DNA of 64,000 bases from Cycas panzhihuaensis. Its lineage: Eukaryota; Cycadophyta. Under the pieces are notes generated by a model. It had not been told where the DNA came from. It made no database searches and saw only the letters and a program-made list of their open reading frames with translations. This document shows positions 12,046-23,499 of the stretch, piece after piece; position 1 is the first letter of the stretch, and each line of letters opens with the position of its first letter. Made by a program: the position numbers and the translations under genes. The stretch is taken from contig CM041465.1 of the NCBI GenBank assembly GCA_023213395.1, positions 186,875,741-186,939,740 of the forward strand, given 5' to 3'.

Positions 12046-15000
12046 ATGTCATCTCAATTCAAGAAGAATGTCAACTATATATTGAAAGGCAAAGAAAATT
12101 GAGATTTATAGTACACTATAGTTGAAAATGCTACAAAGTATGAAGGGCTTTGGAGAGCCTACTTGTAGCCTACACCTATCATACCTATAACAGCTACAAC
12201 ACCTGCTTCTGGTGGATCTACCCCAATAGCTTCTACAGATACCGTAGCCAAACTACAATGGCAGATATATGATGAAAAGATTCATGCAAGAATTCTATTG
12301 GTTACTAATCACTCCTTGTATAACTTGATTAACAAAGAGCAACATGATACAATCTGAAAGGTCCTTGAAGTTCTTAAGAAAAACTTTGATACCAAGTCAA
12401 ATTTAGAATTTGTTCATCTTATTCTAAAAATGAACAAATTAAAAATATAGAAGGGATGAGCTTATGAGACAATAAATCTCCTTTAACCAATAAAATAGGA
12501 AATTGATAAAGATTTTAAGACATAATATATTACTTGGGAATTCTGGATCCAATCATGTCTATATGTCCCTAATTATAAAAACTTGCTTGAAAATCTTCAA
12601 TCTAGTGGAATATTACAGACACTCAACTTCGAAGCACTTATTGAGAAGTTTATAGAATTTAACAAAACCTTTGATACCAACTTTATAGCCTCTGACTCTC
12701 TTCCAAATATAGCTTTTGAGGTGGAAGAAGAAGTTTACTATACAAAAAATCAAGTTCTCTCTCATGGCAGAGGAAATAATTGAGCAAGAGGAAGAGGGAG
12801 AAATATAGAAAATCATCCACAAGGTCAACCAAACCCTTAGTTATAGCCTCGATAGTCTCAAGGCTAAAGCCCATCTCAACAAAGAGCAAGACAGTAAGGC
12901 CAAACCAGTACCTCTTTAAGGACTGGCAATCAAATTATTATATGTGATCGATGTAACCGTAAAGGACACTTTACAAAAGATTATAGAACCGCCACTTATA
13001 AGTTGGCTAAGTTTTAACCAAAACATAGAGCTCACAATGTTGAAGAAACTTGTGAAGAATCCTTTAGTGGTGCAAGTTTTGTATAAGTATATTTTCAAAG
13101 AATTGAGGGATCTTCAGCATCAAATTCCATTAACCAACCAAAGAGATACTTTGAAGCTCGATGTGGAGATATCACTTGTGAATTTCCTTCACTAATGCTA
13201 AGGCCTATTGGAATTGCCAATAGTGTGGCGTTAATCGATGGACAGTGGATCATGGACATAGAAGCAACTCAACATATAACATACAATCATAGTCTATATC
13301 AAACATTTGACTCAAATATTTAAGGACTTGTTTACATGGCCGACAAATGACAACAACTTGTTGAAGAAATTGGTAATATTCACCTGAAACTCCTAGGCTT
13401 AAAAGATTTTACATTGCTTAATGTCTTATACATACCCAATCTCAAACAAAACCTACTCTCCTTATCCATAGTTGTCTCACATGGATTTAATTTGAGTGTA
13501 ATTACAAATGACTAGACTCTCTAGGTCATTCATCCTCCAACTAATCAAATGGTCTTGTTTAGACATCTCTCTGGTAAACTCTTTCTACTAAATGACTCTC
13601 TATCTTCTAAAGCCCATTGTGCCCAAATCCCTTGTGCCGATGAAGAATTTACATTTAGCTCCATCCTGACCCATTTAACATTGTCACCATAATCTCTTTG
13701 GCATGCTTGCATGGGCTATGTTCACATTGATAGACTTAGAGATCTTTGTAACACACTTCTAAATCTTCTAAAGTTCTCCTTTAAGCCCTTTAAATATAAA
13801 ACTTATATCATTGCCAAATCTCATCGACAACCATTTCCCAAAAATTAGTGGAAACCAAGCCATCCATTATAATTAGTACACTCTGATCTGTGTAAATTAA
13901 TGCCTATTCCTTCATTGAAGAGCAAGTTATATTACATCTCTTTCATTTATGATTTTACTAGAAAAGTATGGGTATCTTTTCTACACAAGAAAGATAAAGC
14001 CTTTTGTGTATTTAAAGAATTCAAAGTCCACACTAAAAAAAAGTTAGGTTATCAACTCAAATGTCTTAGAACTGATAATGGTGGCAAATATAACTCACAT
14101 GAATTTGAAAGCTACCTTCAAGATAATGGCATCAAGCATCAAACAACAGTAGCAGGTACTCCACAGTAAAATGGAGTTATCGAGTGCATAAACAAGATAA
14201 TCATGAACATGGCTAAAGCTATGTTGGTATACAAAAATGTACCTGCCTACCTATGGCTGAAGTAATCTAGATAGTTGTTTATTATATCAATGCGAAGGAC
14301 AATCACCTAATGAAAAGTGGTCAGGACAAGCCCCCATCATTCACTACTTCAAAATTTTTGGCTTTACATGCTATGCCTACATTCTAGATTTAGATTAAAA
14401 TAAACTCCATCCAAGGGTACTTAAAGGTATTTTTGTTGGATACCCTATAGATAAGAAAGAGTATAAGGTCTTTATACCTTCATAACGAAAAATTATTGTT
14501 ACCAGAGATATCATTTTTGTGGAGACAGAGGATCAGTTGCTTTGACTAGACTCTAAAATGCCCTCACGCCACTATACTTATGTTATCAAGTATGATGTTT
14601 AGATTCCAAAATTTAGCCCAAGAGGGGATAAATATAAATTACTTTAAATATTAGAAGTTGGCAATAGAGCCTGAGAGGATACAAGTTATGACTCTGAACC
14701 GATGAGTGCACATCTAGCACCATCCTTTGAAGATAGCAGAGTTGACAAGAGCAAAGCTATTATAGAAGAATTATCCTCTCCATTGTCAGTTAACAAAGGC
14801 AAAATAGTGGTAGAAGGACCATCTTCCTCAAGCGCATTAACATCCTCCTCAAAAAATAATCATTTTAATAAACAAGATAAGAACCAAGAAGTTAAGGAAA
14901 TGAGGACCTCATTCCTAACTCAAGGATCTCAAGAAGCCTACCAGTTCAATAAGGACATACGACCAGATGAGGTGGGCAAAACTAGTACTCAAAGTGCCTA

Positions 15001-16600
15001 TAGAGCAAGGATGCAGAAATCATTATATACTAAGCTTAAACTGATAGAATTGCACCTTACTTTTAATGAAGAGCCCCTAACATACCAAGAAGCTGTAAAA
15101 CATGTAGTTTAGAGAAATACCATGAACGAAGAATACCAATCTCTTATCAAGAATGGTACAAGGAAGCTTATTAATCTACCGCTTGGTAAAAAAGTAGTTC
15201 AAAATAAATGGGTGTTCAAAAATAAATATAGATTAGATGGTACCCTTGAAAACCACAAGGCAAGGTTGGCAGCTAAAGGATTTACACAGAGGGAAGGCAT
15301 TGACTACACTAAAGTCTTTGCACCTACAACCAAGTGCCCTACAATTAGAACTCTTGTGGCCTTGGCTGCTCAACAAGATTGAAAAATCTACCAACTCGAT
15401 ATTAAGATTGTGTTTCTCAATGGAGATCTTAAAGAAGAAATTTACATGGCTCAACTAGAAGGATATGAGATCGAAGGTTAAGAGCATAAGATTTGTAGGC
15501 TTAGAAAGTGCTTGTGCAGCCTTAAACAAGCCCATCGTGCTTAGTTTACCAAGTTGTCTAAAAGAATGAGGTAACGTAGATACGAGGTTTGTGACTACTA
15601 AGATATTGATGCAACAATGTTTATCAAGCGCTAAAAGGATAAAGTCACTTATCTTATAATCTTTATAGATGGAATGCTAGTAATGGGTAATAGTGATCAG
15701 GCAATAGGCCAGTTGAAAAAGAACCTTGGAAAAATGTTTGAATTATTTGACCTCAGCCTAATAAAATATTACTTGGGAATTGAAGTAATACAAAAGAATA
15801 GAAAATTTTTCCTCTCCCAAGAAAAATGCATCAACAATCTTTTAACCAAGTTTCAGTTAGAAGATGCTCAACTAGTGGCATTACCTATAAACCCTAATAC
15901 CAAACTCTTAGTTGATGATGATACTAGGGAGGTAGATACAACACTCTACAAGAAACTTATAGGTAGTCTCATCTACACTATCAATACAAAGCTAGATATT
16001 GCACACTATGTTGGCATTCTTACACGATTCATGACAAATCCTAAGTAGAATCATTGGCAAGCTACAGTTCAAGTGTTAAAATACCTAAAGACAACCAACA
16101 AATTTAGTCTATTATATGAACCTAATAATGAATTTAAGCTTTCTACATACATAGACTTAGACTTTATAAGAGATAAAGATACAAGAATATCTACGTCTAG
16201 GTATGTAATGTTTCTTGGAATATCACTAATATCATGAAGATCTAGATGGAAGAAGATAGTTGCAGATTTAACTATTGAAGATGAATACATTGTTGTTTCT
16301 GAGACTAGTAAGGAGGTGATATGGCTGAGAAAATTATTGGAAACATCAAATATCACCCAAATAAATCCTGCTAGTCTTTATATGGATAATCAATCAACAA
16401 TCTACATGACAAAAAAATCTTATATTTCATGATCATACTAAATACATAAATACGAAAGTCCATAGGATTAGAGAACTTGTTCATGATGGCACAATTCAAC
16501 TGGAATAAATCAAGTGACTGATATTTTCACTAAATCACTGCAAAAGGTGAAGTTGAATAGCTCTAAAGGCAGCTCGACCTTAGGGCCTCCATCTTCGACT
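12046..16600 (+). pseudogene. Copia-6 gag-pol polyprotein, heavily broken
   Basis: The ATG at 12046 (MSSQFKKNVNYILKGKEN) opens a copia Gag read through many stops. Next come a knuckle with its last Cys changed (CDRCNRKGHFTKDY, about 12946-12990), a ruined protease site (WIMDIEATQH near 13250), GAG-pre-integrase (about 13.6 kb) and integrase (HSDLC near 13885, LRTDNGGKY near 14070, GVIECINK near 14180, so D, D and E are all visible). A Ser-rich linker follows (14702-15112). Reverse transcriptase starts near 15120 (NKWVFKNKY, HKARLAAKGFTQ). Its catalytic box reads FIDG at 15662-15673 instead of xxDD. RNase H runs from about 16030 to 16560. Frameshifts lie at least within gag and within RT. The sequence is more divergent than Copia-1 and belongs to a different copia lineage with a single knuckle. 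Confidence 0.87.
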
Positions 16601-17049
16601 GATCAAAAAAGATGGTAATAAGATCATCATATTTTATTCTCTTCATAAAAACCTCTTGTGGGCGTGGAAGAATAAGAGTAAGTCTCTACTCTATCATATT
16701 TTTAAAAATCCCATGTGGGCATGGAAGGATAAGGGTTGTATTAGTTTTAGAAAATTGGAACCTATGAAAACCTAAAAGGGCATAAGGGATGACCAAACGG
16801 TATATAGAGACTTAGCAGATTAAGTTACACATTTAAGTTGCTTGGCTATTAGGGTACATCAAAGAGCCACCTTATCCATTTTGATTTATAAAAAGGGCTA
16901 TAGATCTTAGAAAGTCCATGTGTTTTTATTCCCCATAAGGGTTTTCTCACAAAAGTATCATTTAAAATTTCAATGCAATAATGAGGCTTAAATAAAAACC
17001 TCATAAAATAGATTTTCTCAAAATTACATTTCACCATTAAGGGGGGGAT
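16600..17049 (+). other. Copia-6 3' untranslated region with about 60-bp repeats
   Basis: Non-coding stretch between RNase H and the purine tract (ggggggga, 17041-17048). Three diverged units of about 58-61 bp start near 16648, 16706 and 16767, each containing a form of 'aaaacc...gggc(a/g)t...aagg'. Confidence 0.6.
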
Positions 17050-17361
17050 TGAAAGAGGTTAATGTATCAAGGTCATTTGTATAGATTAATTATGTGACCT
17101 TAGGATATATTGTTAGCATTAGTCTCTTAATGAAATATGCTTTATGTGAATTTAGATGTAATTTTGGGTTCATGTCATTAGGCAGAAAAATCCTAATCCT
17201 AGTGCTCACCCTCAATAATAAAAGGCCAAATCTCAATGAGGGAGTCATTACTCATTCTCACCTCCAACCTTTCTCTCATATCTTATTTTATCTCTTTTTT
17301 TATTCTCCATTACCATTGTGTGCATGTGAGTGATTTATTCCCTAGATCCATCCTTCCTTCA
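17050..17361 (+). repeat. 3' LTR of Copia-6 (312 bp)
   Basis: It starts TGAAAGAGGTTAATG directly after the purine tract and ends TTCCTTCA. Its last 245 bp match 5158-5387. Confidence 0.87.
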
Positions 17362-18680
17362 CTTTGTTATTCTAGTATGATCCCTAAGTTATCATTATAT
17401 TGGTGGAAAATCTAAGGAAGATTTGCATATAGTTAGGAGTACCATTATATGATATTTATAATAAGTTGAGTAAATAGCCAATGATGCCCATGCTTTGATC
17501 AAGTTATCTTTGTAGGTTTAAATTTAAGAGAAGAATTCACCATTAACACTAACTTTTAATTTTTAAAATTTTCTGTGTAAATATTTATAATATATAAAAT
17601 TTGATAACTTTGTATAAGAGAGATATTATGATATTTTAATATTGTAATCAATGTTGTAGGATGGATCACATAATAAGACTAGGATAGATTAGTCACTCAT
17701 ATTGACTCTGTTCACATGAGTCAAAGGGCAAAGTTTGGTTGAGCAAATCCTAGCAATTAACATAAGCCAAAGTTGGTATGGGCCATAGGTTGTCGACTAA
17801 GCCATTATAAATTAGTTTTCATAACTTTGTACTAGAACTTGTGAGTATTAATAGTTATTGTAGTAATGTAGGTAGTTAGATAATCAGTCTATAAAACTCA
17901 TACTTTATACAATTGAGAGCAATAATGGTTTCATGGCCTCATTATAGAAGCATTGACTATTAGATAATATAATTGATAAGAAAAATAATATTGGATGATA
18001 GTGATGAACTAATATTATAAAGGATTAGTAGTTGAAATGAACTATTTGTAATAATGTTTGGTTAGATGTTGTTTATTATTAAGTATTTTTTTGTATATAT
18101 AACTAATAACTGAAAAGCATCCAATATTTATATGGAAATAAAAGGGGAAGGCTCAACACACTAATAAGTGGTGTGATTATAATAAAAACACTAATTCTAA
18201 TAAAAAAGGCATGGCTCAAAATGCATCTTTGCTTACACAATCTCATGCAAGCAAAAGACAGAGAAGGACAAGGTTATAAACAATCCAAAACACTTAAGGG
18301 TTCTTACAATATAAACAAATGATAATGAAAAGAGTAAGTAACTTTTCTAATTGATAGATAGCTTCTTCATAATATTTTCAACAATTTAATCCAAAAGAAC
18401 TTAATTTCCTTCGATATAATCAAAGAAAATATCTTTGCCTGCCTTGCTTCATCCAAATTTATACCACATTTAGTGGTTATAAAAAGGTAAGGGGTTTGAG
18501 GTTACTTATCAATGTTGATAGGAATTTAGCATATATCCTATGAAAGATGAAATGTTTTATGATGTTGTACTATTACATATATATGATGTGATATTTAGAA
18601 AACTTTCTATATGGGAACAATATACCAACTACTAGGCAAGAATACATCAAATCAAATCATTGAAGAATGGTATCACTTAT
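17362..18680 (+). other. Featureless AT-rich stretch
   Basis: No gene, LTR pair or simple repeat recognised. Short frames have no family resemblance. Confidence 0.5.
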
Positions 18681-18689
18681 GTCATAAAA

Positions 18690-19290
18690 CATTATTCCCA
18701 AAGAGGGTAATATGACACTTATTTCAATCTTACAAGCTAAGAAGATAATACTCCTTATGGTAAGGCATCAAACTAAATATACTTCAAGCCAATTTATTAA
18801 TTCATAAGTTTTGAGCATTATACAACTTAAATAAAAAGAACAAATGAATGCATTATTGGAAGGTTTTATAGATGTGTTTTAGAAGATTGGAGGTCCACCT
18901 CTAAACCACCATGTCGAACATCAAGCTTATTTAATTCCAAAATCAACTTTTTACAAATTGTATATTCTATAAGGAAACATCACCACTTGATATTGCATAT
19001 ATGACTCCAATGCCATCTTCTACCCCATAGGTATTAAAAGGACAAGAAATGGCATATAAGTTTATTGAGAAAGTGTAAGTCATCCATAGACAAGTGGATG
19101 ATATGCTTAGTAAATCATAAAAAAGAATATAAAAACTAACATAACAACCATAAAGTGGATCACATATTTAAAGTAAGTAGAAAACTTTAGTTACATCTAC
19201 AAAAGAAAAGGTTCAAATATCCAAACTACAAAATTTAGCCACTATGATATAGACCTTATACTATGCTCAAAACAATTAATAAAAATATTT
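18690..19290 (+). pseudogene. Gypsy pol remnant with internal deletion
   Basis: Translations by eye resemble the segment just before gypsy reverse transcriptase: a frame with MNALLEGFIDVF and GGPPL near 18850-18905, then HVEHQAYLIPKSTF near 18910-18955. Almost at once the text changes to what looks like the end of integrase (IAYMTPM near 19005, then MAYKFIEKV and IHRQVDDMLSKS to about 19120). Most of RT, RNase H and the integrase core would therefore be missing. Stops and frame changes are frequent. No LTRs were found for it. The call rests on weak pattern similarity. Confidence 0.5.
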
Positions 19291-19309
19291 ACTTATTATA
19301 TTTGCCTTA

Positions 19310-19330
19310 ATATATATATATATATATATA
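19310..19330 (+). repeat. (TA)n microsatellite
   Basis: About ten TA repeats just upstream of Gypsy-A. Confidence 0.9.
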
Positions 19331-19582
19331 GTATTAAGTGTAAAATTATTCAAGCTATACACACCACCATTATTAGAGCAAATAGGTAACCCACGATAAT
19401 AATAATTAGCTTGGACTCAAAATGCAAAGCACCGTGACAAAAAAAAGCAAGTTGTCACTATGCAAATCAAAAGAAAACATGCTCCAAAAAAAACCATTAT
19501 TTAATATAGAAAAAAATAGCCAATATACTTGTTAGATAAAATGATCTATAAAAAATGAGTTCCAACATAAAATTCTTAATCT

Positions 19583-21340
19583 ATACTTTAAGGACTTAGC
19601 TCCTTAAATAACCTTGGTTAGATTATAGCATTATCAACTATGAAAAAAACAACATTTATTTCTAGTTTTGTTCATCCTATGTGAGATGAATGCACAATAT
19701 ATGTTTCACCAGGTGTGGGGATGCAGCATTTTGGTTTTTGGTCTTAGCAAGTAACTTTGTATTTAGGTTGAAGCCCATCTAGACTTAAGTTATTTATCTC
19801 TTTTTCTTCTAAGTACTTTATTCAATATAAAATTTATTCTTTATTTATTACTTTCATAATACAAAAGGAACCAGATGACTTAAATATGCAGTGTAAATAG
19901 GGAAGCACATGACATTAATGAGGAAGGAATAGAACAAAAAATCAATGTAAGGGTAAATGTTAGATGTAAAGGCCTACTCAACTTATTTAGGAGACAAGAT
20001 TTAATTAATCAACAAATATTCTACTAAAAATATATTTATCAAGTGGAAGAGGTAGTTTTTAGCTTTCTAGTATGTGGTGGAATACTAAAAATGGACATTC
20101 GAGAAAGAAGTTATAAAAATTTGAATCAGACCTCCGATTTTTTTTTTTTTTATAGTAAGAGGCTCCCCGTAAATTCACAATTAAATAATCAAGTGAAAAT
20201 ATAAGGAGATTAGATTGCAAAATTGAGAAGTTGGATTGTAAGAAAGATACATCTCATAAATTTGTAAGTGAGTTATCAAAGGTGGACTTAGAATATTTAA
20301 GGCATGAAATAATGAAGAAAGTGAGTAAAGAATCTCTCAAAAGCTAGCTAATAAGCCACTAAGTATGGGCACTCAAGGACCTAACTCTGAAATTCCATAA
20401 CAAACATTATAAAGGGAAGAGTCTCTTGAAATTTCATAAATAAGTTAGTGAGTGGCACCCTACAATCACCCAATTACAAAGTTAGAAAAAGGTGTCATAA
20501 CTAATATTGCTCCCTTGCCAACTAACATGTTGGCCCTGAATATGAGCACAAAGCCAAAATCCCAAAGTTACAAAATATAGAATGAAAAAAAAGAAGTGCC
20601 TCTCCACTTTGCAAATAGACTATTAAGTGAAAACATTAAGAAACTAAGTTATACAAATGCAAAATGATGTCCATAAGTGACATAACTTTCATAAATTTGC
20701 ATGTGCACCAAGGAAGTGTAAGTGAAGGTGGATTGAATCGTGAAATCACAAAACAAGTCTTAAGAGAGGAAGTCCCCCACAACTTCATAAGTGGGCCATC
20801 AAGTATAGAGACTTAAAGGTTGAGTTTTGAAACTATGATTCAATAGAAAGGCAAGTAAAAGAGACCATTTCACAAACTCATAAATGAGTTGTTAAGTGAT
20901 TGAGTTTATGGGATCAAGTAAAAAATTATGAAACAAAGGCATGGGCATAGAACTCCACCTTGCATCCTCACAAATGGATTGTTGAGTTCAAATGCAAGCA
21001 CATAAGATAACAAAAATATAAAAGCAAAGGATTGAAAGGTGAAACCTCAACCTTCGAGCCTCCAAGGAAGGATTGTAACCCACATAATAGATGAAAGATT
21101 CAGTTGATCTTAGAGGCATTGGAATCTATAATTATATATAAGCATTCTCAAAAGGTTCCCATTCCCTAAGGGTTGAACGAATCCCCATTCCCTAAGTGTT
21201 CGGTGAGTTTCCTTTATGATTTAAAAGGAATTTAGGTTGAGTGAGTCCCCTTCCCTTTGAGGTTGTGACAGGAACTTGGGTTGAGTAAGTCCCCTCCATG
21301 TTGTTGCTATTAAGGGCATAACTAATACCTATAGGGTATG
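19583..21340 (+). repeat. 5' LTR of Gypsy-A (approximate ends)
   Basis: Its 'tctagttttgttcatcctatg', 'aagttatttatctctttttc' and 'ccaactaacatgt.ggccctgaatatg' type blocks recur in order at 26.4-27.2 kb and 32.4-33.1 kb. The left end is set by alignment with the base after the purine tract at 26373. About 190 bp near 21140-21310 ('cattccctaagg' repeats) are absent from the 3' copy. Confidence 0.75.
20150..21010 (+). repeat. Degenerate tandem repeat of about 85-100 bp inside the LTR
   Basis: A core resembling 'cacaaattcataaatgagttattaagtg' in pieces, followed by an A-rich tail with 'gaaattatgaaacaaagg', recurs about nine times (near 20167, 20252, 20331, 20422, 20600, 20690, 20780, 20868 and 20955). 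The same arrangement is present in the 3' LTR. Confidence 0.6.
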
Positions 21341-22200
21341 TATTTATAATCTTGTGTTGGTGTGTTATGTGATATGAAACACATAGCCAATTGAGATGAG
21401 AGCTAATGATGATACATGCAGGGTTATCTGTCATGCATTTTATTGTATAGGACATGTGGTTCACTTAAAGAGATAGTCCAAAATGATTGATTCAACAATG
21501 ATCCATATGTAGTATGTCATTTGTAGTTATTGATGAGAAAGTTATAAGGTAGTAAGAAGGCTCACATATATATTTTTAGTACTGTGTGATTACAAAATTA
21601 TGACCAAAGAAATCATTTAGACAAGTTTGATGCCTAGTATAGTGTGAAATATCAATACTCTAGTGTTCTTATTATCTGCTTCAACTCAAGGGTGTTTTCC
21701 TCCTCAAGAATTTGGTTGGTTAGGTAGTGAATCTATTTGAGTAATCTAGTTGGTCCCATTTTATACTTAAATTTATGAGTGATGACTTAATGGAGAAATA
21801 CGTCACGTAATACTTATACTTCTTTCTAAAACACTACTATTTAGAAATATATTTGGAATATATTTAAGTGGCACCTCTATTCTCTTCAACTAGTTACACC
21901 TTTTGGGCATATGTTTTCTATTGTACGTTTACATTATGCTCTATTTTTAGTTTTTTTAATTCAAGTAAATAATTTAGTTTTAACTTGGTTAATAAAATCA
22001 ATTGAGTCACAACTAAGTAGAGTCGCAGTTATTTCTAGGTATAGTTAGGGGTCATAATAGAGATAGTATTTAAGCTTCAAGGTGGAAGCTTGCAAAGAGA
22101 CTATTAGAATCTCATAGTTGAATCTTAAGTAGTAAGAAGGAATTGATAAATTACTCAACTCTTGGAAAAGAAAACCCAATTTAAGTGAGCAAGAGATACC
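21341..22200 (+). other. Gypsy-A leader
   Basis: Non-coding. I could not find a clear PBS. Near 22005-22035 it holds a 30-base motif ('gagtcacaactaagtagagtc') that recurs in the microsatellite at 39180. Confidence 0.5.
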
Positions 22201-23400
22201 ATGAGGTTAGAGGAAGAATTTTATAGGGATTATGTCTAGGGAACCTATAAAGATGAAGAAGACCCCAACTTTAAGAATATAAACATCGAAGAAATTCTAA
22301 GGTGTAGAGGAAACTCACAAATTAACATTTTAATGGCCCTACTAGAGACTATTCAAAGCCTATAATAATAGCTAAAGGGATATAAGGAGGACAATGAATG
22401 GATTCTAATAAGCCATGAGGTTTTGCTCCACAACATTTAGTACATAATTGACTAGAAGAAGATTGAGAGAGCACTAAACTCCAAGAACAATGGAAGAAGA
22501 GGAAAATCTTAAGAGTTATCAACTCATGAGCACTTAAGCAAAAGAAATAAGAGTAGGGCTAGAGAGCATTATAAAGAGCAGTACATGACAAGCATTCAAT
22601 CCTCTCATAAAACCCCTAAGAGAGGACAATGTAAAGGCAAGAAGAGTGCACTTTAATTTGAGATGAGAAAGGTGAGGCCACCCACTTTTAATGGATAGAT
22701 CAAGAGTGAAGGAGAAGTAGAAGCACAGTTTCTAAACATTGATAAAAACTTTATACTGAATGATTTCGGCTCCAATAAGAAGGTAAAGATTATTGTTTAT
22801 AATTTAATAGATTAAATGTCCTTATGGTGGGAACATCATAATAAGCTTAAGGAGATTTAGGAGAGAGACATAATATGAAGCAAGTTTGTCAAATATCTCA
22901 AGTGATAATACATTTTAAAACAATACTTTTCAAAAAGATAATAGCCTTCCATGAGCTAAAGCAAGGGAGAATGATAGTGGATGAATATGAAAGAGAACTC
23001 ATAGAGCTACTCCAATACATCCTTTATATTCAAGAAGAAAAGGTAAAGACCCATATATTCATTAGTGGACTGAATGAAAACATTTAAAATCGAATCAATA
23101 TCCACAAGCCTAAGTCTTTAGAAGAGGTAATTCAAAAAGCTAGGTGCCATGAAGAATAATGGACAAAACCCCAAGATAAGTAAGTTGGTTAAAGAGGAAA
23201 ATAGCAACCAAGACAAGGACCACCAAGGAGGTATTTCAGACTACAAAGATACAATTAAGGTGGGAGGAATTTTAATCATTCATTAGGTAATCCCAAGGCC
23301 AAATCCACTATCCATGAATATTCCAAAAAAATCTAAAGAAGGAAGATGTTATCAATGCAATGAGTAAGAACATTATGTTCCAAACTATCTACAAAGACCA
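22201..23400 (+). pseudogene. Gypsy-A Gag
   Basis: Starting at the ATG at 22201, a charged N-terminal part is followed near 22670 by RKVRPPTFNG, the conserved opening of the plant gypsy capsid domain. LWWEHHNKL (near 22822) and, after a frame change, DEYERELIELLQYI (near 22980) and HIFISGLNENI (near 23050) follow in the family order. A CCHC-like knuckle lies at about 23347-23391 (CYQCNE, stop, EHYVPNY), with its last Cys lost. There are at least ten stops and one frameshift. Gag would form the particle and bind RNA; this copy cannot. Confidence 0.82.
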
Positions 23401-23499
23401 AAAAGAAGAGGGGGAGCTCATAGCATAAAGCTACAACCCACGATAATAGATGAATCCCAAGAAGTAAGGTACATGCATGTTCATATAGCAATTGAGGGA

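Larger units (their letters stand above)
5158..17361 (+). mobile_element. Copia-6: old Ty1/copia element hosting two insertions
   Basis: The 3' LTR is 17050-17361. The matching tail of the 5' LTR is 5158-5387, truncated exactly where Copia-1 is inserted; the rest of that LTR lies beyond the left window edge. Internal DNA totals about 6.9 kb once LTR-7 (6400-11101) is removed. It codes for a heavily broken copia polyprotein from about 12.05 to 16.6 kb. Its decay is greater than that of Copia-1 (many stops and frameshifts), which agrees with its being the host of both insertions. Confidence 0.85.

Noticed and set aside
17362-17366. Target duplication of Copia-6
   Set aside because: The left flank lies outside the window, so it cannot be tested.
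20150-21010. CRISPR-like periodic repeat in the Gypsy-A LTR
   Set aside because: Units are degenerate, variable in length, not separated by unique spacers of fixed size, and the DNA is plant nuclear.
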